A stretch of 64,000 nt of DNA from Omphiscola glabra (lineage: Eukaryota > Mollusca > Gastropoda > Lymnaeidae): the NCBI GenBank assembly GCA_964017045.1, contig OZ024794.1, positions 34,887,182 through 34,951,181 on the forward strand, read 5' to 3'. The translations under genes were made by a program, and so were the position numbers. The notes beneath the pieces are model-generated. The model was not told the DNA's origin, did no database searches, and worked only from the letters and a program-made list of their open reading frames with translations. Below are positions 56,557-64,000 of this stretch, one piece after another. Numbering within the stretch: position 1 is the first letter of the stretch; every line of letters begins with the position of its first letter.

Positions 56557-59500
56557 TTTCGGTTGCGGCAAAAAGTCTCGTTAAGGTTTTAGCCGAAAGT
56601 CATTTTAATTCACCACCCCAATAAATGTTATCAATTCTATCACTTTTTAAGCTCCGTACAACATCGTCAAACCGCTTTCGTCATATCCAATTCCGGTGGG
56701 ATCCCTTTTCCAAATGGGATCCCGACCTGTGGGAAAACCGACCTAATTGAGTTACCGTTCTTATTGGAATCCCAACCTAGTTGAGATCCCGACACCTTTG
56801 GAATCCTAATCCCGTTTTCAACTGGAATCCCATGCAATTTTTTTTAATTGTTACCTTTTAATGAATTCTTCAATCTGAATGTTTGAGCTTTGCTGAATAA
56901 TGTTTTCAAATATTCGTGTGAATAAAACGTTACGTGTAAATGGTCACGCCTTGCTTTCTCATTGTAAAATTTTTCTAAAACAGCTCAGCAATGGACTTGG
57001 GGCTTATACTTTGTTAATTTGAAAAAAACTAAATGTTTCTCTTTAAAGAAGTCAAGACATTTATTTTTTTCTTCAAATGATTGATTTTATTGCTTGTAGC
57101 GTCTGCTTGAAATACCAATTCATTCCATCAGCATTAGTTTTGTGCAACAGAGCAAGAAACATATATTTCCTCAATGGTAAGACCATACTATTAATTCCAA
57201 TGTCTTTCTCAATAGATTTCAAATGCACAAAGAAATCCCATTATAATAATGATTATTCCTTAAAAACTATAATGGTTACATCAGGCTATTTATTCATTCA
57301 AGCCATTAAGGTTGAGCTTGTATCTGATTTTCAAACGAAGTATACATTACAGGGGAATTTCAACTATAATTACATTTGATAGAGCAGATGGAGGAAAAAA
57401 AAGGACTGGCCAAATTAAATTAACAGTAATTGTTAAAGATATATTGCTGGATTTTGAAAGAAATTTAGGACTCTATTGATAGAAATGAGGTTAGTATAGT
57501 ATTAGTATTTGCTTACAAATAAATTAAGTACATGTATGAAAACTTATCATTATATAGAGATCAATAATTGGGTTGACTGTAATGTGTGGTAAAATTTGTT
57601 TTTAAAGCACAGGAATAGTCAAATATATTTACACAAATAAATTAATTAAAAATAATTACAACAAAAAAGCAACTCAAAAACTTGTTGATTATGCAACATG
57701 TTAAGTTTACCAGGAATTACAAACTAATCACAACAGATATTAATTTAGATCTTGATGAAATTTAATACAGAATTAAACCTAACCAGTAGATCGACAATAC
57801 ACTCACTGGAAAAATGTATTCTTCTATTGGACAAAACAAACTAAATGACTTAGTGTGACATTATCTATTAAGGGGGTCACTCACAACTGATGTCATATAT
57901 TGATGGAGAATCAGTATTTACCTGTCAACCAAATGATTTCATAAAGCATGAGCTAAAAGACATACATTTTTTATAAAGCACAGAATATTAGAATGTACAG
58001 TCTTGATTTATTTTTCTTTCTGATATCTAACAGTTTCAAACCCATTCCTTCATCAAGGAGAAACAATTGATACTTTCTCCCTAACAACATGACATCTGTA
58101 AGAAACCTCTAACTTATAAATACAAAACTAAATATACTTATAATAATAATGTTGTAGCTCCACATTTGTGCTCACCTAAATTGATTGGTAAATTTTAGCA
58201 AAAAACATTCTTTCTAAATCTTTGAGCAAACTTAACAAAAAAGATAAAAAACGTCAGAAGAAATTTTCACTACAGATAAATTGGTCTATGAAGTCTTATT
58301 CTTCAGAACAATCTCAGGTTAGGAATATAAATAAACATTTTAAAATGCACCGGTTCTTTTTCCAACAAAACAAGGCAGCAACCATGAGGAGATTCCAAAT
58401 TGTTCTGCTACACTCAGCTCCCGATTATGGACCAGTTCATAAAACAGATCTCAAGACAATTGACTCATGTGAAATACAATGAAGAGACCGACTAAACATC
58501 TAAGATTTCATCTAAAATACTTTTTTTAAGAACAATTTTTTTCTTCCGTTCTTAAAAAAAAACATTATCCATTTCTCCTACTCTTAGCAAGAGGGGGAAG
58601 TACTACAAAAAAATTATGTTAACAAATTCTATACCCATAATGCTGGATGTAAATTTTCTTTTTCAAATAACATTTCTTCATTTTGGGTTGGGGAAGAGTG
58701 GGGCCAATGGGGCTGTTCACTTTAAAGTTCAATTAACTTGTGTCCCCCAAATTCCGGATTAATTTCTTTGTGACAAAGAAAGACATTAAATAATCATGTT
58801 GAACATATCATGTGACAAGATACACGTTTAAATGATCCTGATATAAAATGATCAGAATATTTTGTAGTAGGACATTCAAATTAGAACATTCACATTAGAA
58901 CATTCACATTAAGTATAATGTAGTTAGGTTATGCACACAATCTGTAAAAAAAAAAAAAAAAGTATAATCAACATATATTGTACAGTTATTTACAAAATTT
59001 ATAAATAACATGAGGTGATGGATATGGAGTTTAAAAAAAATTAATATAAACTCTAAAATATCAGGAACAAAATTCAAATAAAGGCGTTTAAGTTCTTTCT
59101 TATCAAATATGTTACTGTAACAAATTCATAATAAATAATTAAAAAAACATGTTAGTGTGACACTTGCGTGCTAAAAAAAAACAAGTTAAATTAACATTCA
59201 TACTAAAAAAAATATATTTCTTGTAACAAAGAGAAACCCACAAGTCTTGGAAAAATGAACTTTTGAATTCCTTTTAAGTAAACGTGATCACTGCTGAGCT
59301 GTAATGGTTCATAGATTGAAAAAAATTAACCTTCAAACAGTTGAAGTCATGTTTATGTATATAATGTAAACGTTAAGATTAAAAGGCAGGCAAAAATAGA
59401 CATTTATCAAAGTTTTAAGTTATTGTAAATTTAACCTCTGGAACATGAATACATCATAACTGTAGCCAGATAACTTGCATTTTTAATTTCAAATTATGTA

Positions 59501-59950
59501 CATCAAAAACAATTTGAAAAAATAAAAGAGTTGATATTTGGCACCATGACATTGAATTGAATTATGCACATCTATAACATTAGCCGAAATATTGTGAGTG
59601 CTGTTGAAACAGTTGCTGGTCCTGGTGTGATGCTTGCTTGATAAGTATAAAAACAAAACTTAGTTGAGGAGAGAAACCAAAATCAACCCAATTGTCAATT
59701 ACTTTAAACAGTTTTATAAACATAGAAACTTTAGATGGCCCAAATGTGTCAAACATACAATTTCCATAGAACATGATAAGTGTAACCAGGATTGAAAGAA
59801 AGTCATGATATTGCTAGAAAATAAACAGGTGCTTAGACAAGTGCAGAAATGTTCCATCTTCATAATCATGTTCATTTTAGAACTTTACATTTGTTAATAG
59901 TTATTTAATACATTTGTTAATAGTTATTTAAATTTGATAGAATATATCAG
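56557..59950. other. Intergenic, no gene seen
   Basis: Diverged GGGATCCCGACCT-type repeats lie at about 56695-56830. The rest is AT-rich with short chance frames (for example 57077 and 58222) that show no family resemblance. Part may be far 3' sequence of the minus-strand ABCB gene. Confidence 0.4.
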
Positions 59951-60082
59951 CACTTTTATTTAGCCTAGAAAAAAAAAACTTTCATTTGAGGCACTTCATT
60001 GGTGTAGATATTATTGGACTTAGCAGGACAAAATTTGGTCACCGTTTGTATTATTCAACAGTAGCTGTTTGTATGCCAGTTT

Positions 60083-60088
60083 TTTATT
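60083..60088 (-). terminator. Candidate poly(A) signal for the ABCB gene
   Basis: TTTATT on the plus strand (AATAAA on the minus) lies about 230 bp after the stop. A second candidate is at 59955-59960. Which one is used cannot be told from sequence. Confidence 0.35.
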
Positions 60089-60314
60089 TACAAGAATGGT
60101 GCTGACATTTTCTCTCTCTAAAGCGATGCTTAAAATGAAGTCACTTAAAACAAAATGTAAAAGATCTAAAGATGAGAACACCACCAACAATAATCATCCT
60201 TGACAACATTTTAAGAATGATCAACCTTATCTATTTGTATAAACTTAAAGACTGCTGATAAAAAATGAAGACCTGAACGCATTAAAAAATTAACACTCTT
60301 ACAGATGCCCTTTC

Positions 60315-63300
60315 TCAAGGCCTCATGGAACTTTTGACTAATTTGTAGTAGAGGCCTTGCTTGCTCATCAGTTCATTGTGTGTACCGGTTTCTGCAACTT
60401 TCCCATGACTCACCACACAGATTTTGTCAGCATTTTTAATAGTAGATAGGCGATGGGCTATAACGACACAAGTGCGACCTTCTCTGGCTTTATCCAATGC
60501 CTCTTGTACAACCTGGGGAAAGACATGCGTTGCTTTGAAACAAGTGTGGGGGAAGCAATCCTGAAGGAAGGTGATTATCTCATTTGCCTTGTGCTAATCA
60601 GGGGCAGCAGGATTATCTCCTTTGCCTTGTGCTAATCAGGGGCAGCAGGATTATCTCCTTTGCCTTGTGCTAATCAGGGGCAGCTGAGAGACAGATCACT
60701 TGAAATCCAGGATTGTCAACCAACCTTTCCCCGCCCCTTAGTATCACACCAGTTTTTTAAATTCGTGGATTAATATATGAATGTTTACCTTCTCACTCTC
60801 TGTATCAAGTGCTGATGTAGCTTCATCTAACAGAAGAATTTTGGGGTTACGGACTAGAGCTCTTGCTATGGCTACTCTCTGTTTCTGACCACCACTGAGT
60901 TGTGTCCCTCTGGAACCAACATTTGTGTCATAACCCTGTAGAATTTTTTTTTTTAAATAGTATAATTGAGCATTAAAAATTGATATTATTATTAGAAAGA
61001 TTCTATTAAATGGTTATTTAATTCTATCTAACTACTGTTGACTTTGAAGTCAAGAGCATAAAGCTCTTTAACCCTTGGACCCCGCTTTATCGGTCTGCGC
61101 TTTAAAAATTCACACCCTGCCAGACCGATATATCGGTCTCCCATATCTTAACATAGATCGACAGTCTGTATATAAAAAGTGTTGTAAATACTGAGTTCAT
61201 CACATGACTTGCCAAAGGTCAAAGTAATGGCCACGCCCATGAATGCATCATTTTTTGTTATGTTTCACTAATGTTTTTCATTGTATAGAGGTGACAAAAA
61301 TATAAAAAATTATATTCTAAAGGACTCAAACTAGATTGATTTTATGATAATTTACATAATTCAAAGGATTATTATTGTGTTTTGAAAAAGGATTGAAATA
61401 AAGCAAATAGACAATGATAGTGATGATCCATTGACTTCAACTTCTAGTGCTATTGATGTGTGCTTTGGGAACGAAATAAACAAGGTCTACCCTCTAGTTC
61501 AAGCCAAGGCTTTTATGAAAAATTAGAGTCGTATAAATGACATTTTACTGTGCTATATTACACCACTTCTAAGATAATTTTATATGTAACAGACAAATTA
61601 AGATTGAAATAAATAAAATTTATTTAATTTCATAATCATTTCATTTTGTTTGCTTGTGTTTTAGTTTCTAGAATTTTCCCCCAGGAGCATGGATATTTTA
61701 GGATCAGGAGCCAAGAGTTCAAAGGGTTAAAAAGTTTTCCAAAGCCTGTATCTCAATAAGAAGTAAACAGACAGCCACTATCCCTATTAAACAAATTTGT
61801 AATTCAAAGAGCCTCAGAACTTAATAAATAAAAGAACAGTTTTAGCTGAATGATTTTTGTTGATCAACAGTCTCAATTCTATAATCATTCTAAATTGTCT
61901 TGGCCCTTTGACTTACTTGAGGTAAACTAGAAATAAAATCATGAATATTGGCTCCACGAGCAGCCCTGATAATTTCATCCATGGACACTACACGTGAATT
62001 GTCCCCATAGGCAATATTTTCTGCTATACTTCGGTCAAACAGGATTGGTTCCTGGGAGACAATGCCAATCTGTGCTCTCAACCATTGTAAATTAAGTATC
62101 TTCAAATCCTTGTCATCCAAGTTCTGAAATATATAGTGAACATTATACTCAATTTGAGGACAAATGAAAATCTAACAAATAAATCTTAATATTTGCAGCG
62201 AATTGTGTCATTTTATATATTTATTACCATTTTTTTGTTGTTGCCGTAATAGAGTGGTCGGCTAACCGCAACTTGTGAGCCACACGCAGCTCTTTAGCGA
62301 CCTAAGTGCGGCTCGGTCGGCCGGCCACAAACCGGTTTTGACTCCAAAAAACGTGGTTCTTGACAACATTTTGGGGGATTTCACCTCATTGGAATTCCCA
62401 GGTACAAAGTAATATTTCTAGAGATCATGTTTCAAGACACATTTAATTTTGTGTTCATTTTTTAAAGTAACCTGCCCATGTTGACCAATGAGTCAGGGGG
62501 TGGCCACTGTATAAAAACATGAAAATAAAACTTGCCACAACTCAAAGTCAGGTTTATTTTAAAAATCAAATGATTTACCACACTCCCTGTCTCCACATCA
62601 TAGAAACGTTCTATCAACTGAACTGAGGTACTCTTGCCACAACCACTGCTCCCCACCAAGGCCAAAGTTTCACCTGGAGACACAGAAAAGGTCAGACCTT
62701 GGGCCACCTGTACTGTTGGCCTTGTTGGATACCTAAAGGTCACCTCATTGAACTTCAATTCTGCATTGAAATTTTCCTGTCAATTGAAACATATTTAAAT
62801 AGGATTTGAGAATATTTGCAATTGGTTGTTGCAAAGTCTAAACATTATTTTTAAAATCTACAAAATAATGGTCGGTATTCTTCGATTCAAAAATAAATTT
62901 ATATGTTTAGCAATAAGTCTGAAGTTCTACATAGGTTGCTATTATGTATAGTAAATCTTAAATTCTCAACAAGTTGCTATCTTTAGTAAATCTTATTTTC
63001 TCAATAAGTTGCTATCTTTGTAAGTAATGTGCTTTTTCACATAATTTGAAGTTTATGTTAGTCATTTGCTTTACACCAAATGATAGGAGAGTGTTATATT
63101 GCTTACTGGTAGTTTCAGACCATCGGATGTTGTGTAATCCAAAGTTGGTTTGGAGTCCAACATATAGATGATATGTTTGGCAGCATTTTGTGCTTTGCCA
63201 ACATCTGGTGCAAAGGCTGAGGCGTTGCCCATACCCATTGCTCCAAACACAATTGCACCAAAGACCCTTAAAGTTAAACAAGGAAAATAAAGTGTCACTG

Positions 63301-63802
63301 TTTTGAATTTTTAAAAAATGATTTTGCATAAATTAAAAGAAAAATTAAATTCTTTTATTCATAAAATGTTTTGGTATTTTTTTTAGTCCAAAAAATAATT
63401 ATATTGCAATTTACAAAAGACCAGACTAGTTATCACATTGTTTTTTCTTTAAACAATTATAAATAAATTGGTGTAATTAAATTAAACTTTTTATTCCTCA
63501 TTTTTTTTTCTTCTTCAAATATGTTAAAGAGATTTGTAGAAATAGGTTTCATCAACTTACAAAAACACTTTTTCAAATTCCATCTCTTTCTCTCTAATCA
63601 AATATGCTCCCAACACAAAGGCAGCGGCATAAGCAAAGTAGATGATGGCTTGAGAAAAGGCATATGTCAGTCCAACAAGGTGAGCTCTTAGCAAAGCCTG
63701 TTTGTAAGGTTGGGCCAATTTATCCATATACAGTTGGAAAAAGGCATTTTCTTTAGACAGTGAAGCCACAGTCCGGATATTTTCAATGCTTTCTACTGCA
63801 AC
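60315..63802 (-). CDS. ABCB1-like: ABCB-family (P-glycoprotein type) transporter, C-terminal part
   Basis: Six minus-strand exons with consistent phases: 63802-63561, 63266-63107, 62776-62579, 62123-61917, 60935-60789, 60512-60315. They encode the last 383 residues; upstream exons lie outside the window. The start holds the end of the second membrane domain ([19 protein letters not shown], then two helices about 45-70 and 80-100). The second nucleotide-binding domain is complete: A-loop Tyr150, Walker [10 protein letters not shown] (176-184), Q-loop Gln224, signature LSGGQ (282-286), Walker B ILLLDE (302-307) and H-loop His338. All catalytic residues are present, so the domain should hydrolyse ATP. 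Family members export hydrophobic compounds, bile salts or lipids at the plasma membrane; the substrate cannot be told. Assignment to ABCB1/4/11 type rests on motif wording. Confidence 0.92.
60573..60686. repeat. 38-bp repeat, 3 copies, next to the last ABCB exon
   Basis: Unit GATTATCTCCTTTGCCTTGT followed by GCTAATCAGGGGCAGCAG. It sits in the last intron, 61 bp upstream (in gene direction) of the acceptor for the final exon. Confidence 0.88.
61068..61730. mobile_element. piggyBac-like MITE in an ABCB intron
   Basis: TTAA flanks both ends (61068-61071 and 61727-61730). The left end reads CCCTTGGACCCCG and the right end, inverted, CCCTTTGAACTCTTGG. TTAA targets and CCCTTTG-like ends are the signature of piggyBac-type elements. 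Inside, near the left end, an ACCGATATATCGGT palindrome occurs. A GATAGTGATGATCCATTGAC stretch near 61416 could be a trace of the acidic N-terminus of a transposase, but no real frame survives. Confidence 0.65.
62240..62345. repeat. hAT-derived dispersed repeat fragment
   Basis: GTGAGCCACACGCAGCTCTT and GTGCGGCTCGGTCGG, in an ABCB intron, match the GAGCCGCATGCGGCTCTTT motif common at the ends of hAT elements in many animals. Boundaries unclear. Confidence 0.4.
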
Positions 63803-64000
63803 CTGGTGGAATAATATAATTAATAATTCTCAAGCACAACGAATAATATAATCAGCTTGAATAATATGTGTATACTTTGTGATTTTTCTGTCTTATATTT
63901 TTAACAATATCACATAATGGATTTTATTTATTAAGCTTCTATACATTATTATTTTTTTTTTTGAATTATCAATTAAATAGAAAGCTAGGAATATTTAAGC
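63803..64000. other. ABCB intron running off the window
   Basis: AT-rich with no exon visible. The next upstream exon of the ABCB gene must lie beyond 64000. Confidence 0.7.

Noticed and set aside
1..64000. tRNA, rRNA or other structured RNA genes
   Set aside because: None was found by eye; a tRNAscan or Rfam search could not be run, so small RNA genes may be missed.

Overview
The window looks like nuclear DNA of an animal, most likely a gastropod mollusc. It is AT-rich, has spliced genes with GT..AG introns and AATAAA signals, and is packed with transposons and tandem arrays. Two short elements match the SPIN hAT family, which is known from tetrapods, a triatomine bug and a pond snail. The stalk and membrane region of the lectin gene also resembles type I receptors I recall from gastropods. 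The taxon is an inference.

Three real genes are visible. (1) 9262-15482, plus strand, is a complete 11-exon PGC-1 family transcriptional coactivator (PPRC1/PGC-1/Spargel type, 818 residues as modelled). It has an N-terminal LxxLL motif, the HCF-1-binding tetrapeptide DHDY, an RS-rich region, a C-terminal RRM and the family's C-terminal tail. (2) 29199-53964, plus strand, is a 9-exon type I membrane receptor (513 residues as modelled): signal peptide, C-type lectin domain, PAN/apple-like domain, Ser/Thr-rich stalk, one transmembrane helix and a 166-residue cytoplasmic tail. (3) 60315-63802, minus strand, is the 3' part of an ABCB (P-glycoprotein type) full transporter. It covers the last membrane helices and a complete second nucleotide-binding domain; the rest lies beyond the right edge.

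Layout: 1-8.9 kb is transposon debris, with a 2.4-kb PIF/Harbinger element, then a 4.0-kb hAT element holding a broken LINE. 8.9-18.1 kb is the PGC-1 gene and its probable 3' UTR. 18.2-29.2 kb is intergenic and dominated by a 6.25-kb satellite with a 68-bp monomer and higher-order structure. 29.2-54.1 kb is the lectin receptor, whose five long introns are filled with minisatellites, LINE fragments, SPIN-like copies and dead hAT transposases. 54.6-56.6 kb is a Jockey/CR1-type LINE and a palindromic MITE. 56.6-60.3 kb has no recognisable gene. 60.3-64 kb is the ABCB gene, with a piggyBac-like MITE in one intron.

The most unusual observation is that, in three introns of the lectin gene, a tandem repeat starts at or across the exon-intron junction, so the 5' splice donor itself has been copied (2, about 9 and about 8 times). 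In the two larger cases the intron codes for a stop almost at once, so intron retention or use of a downstream donor would predict lectin fragments without a membrane anchor. The three genes do not form a functional unit; they are unrelated neighbours.
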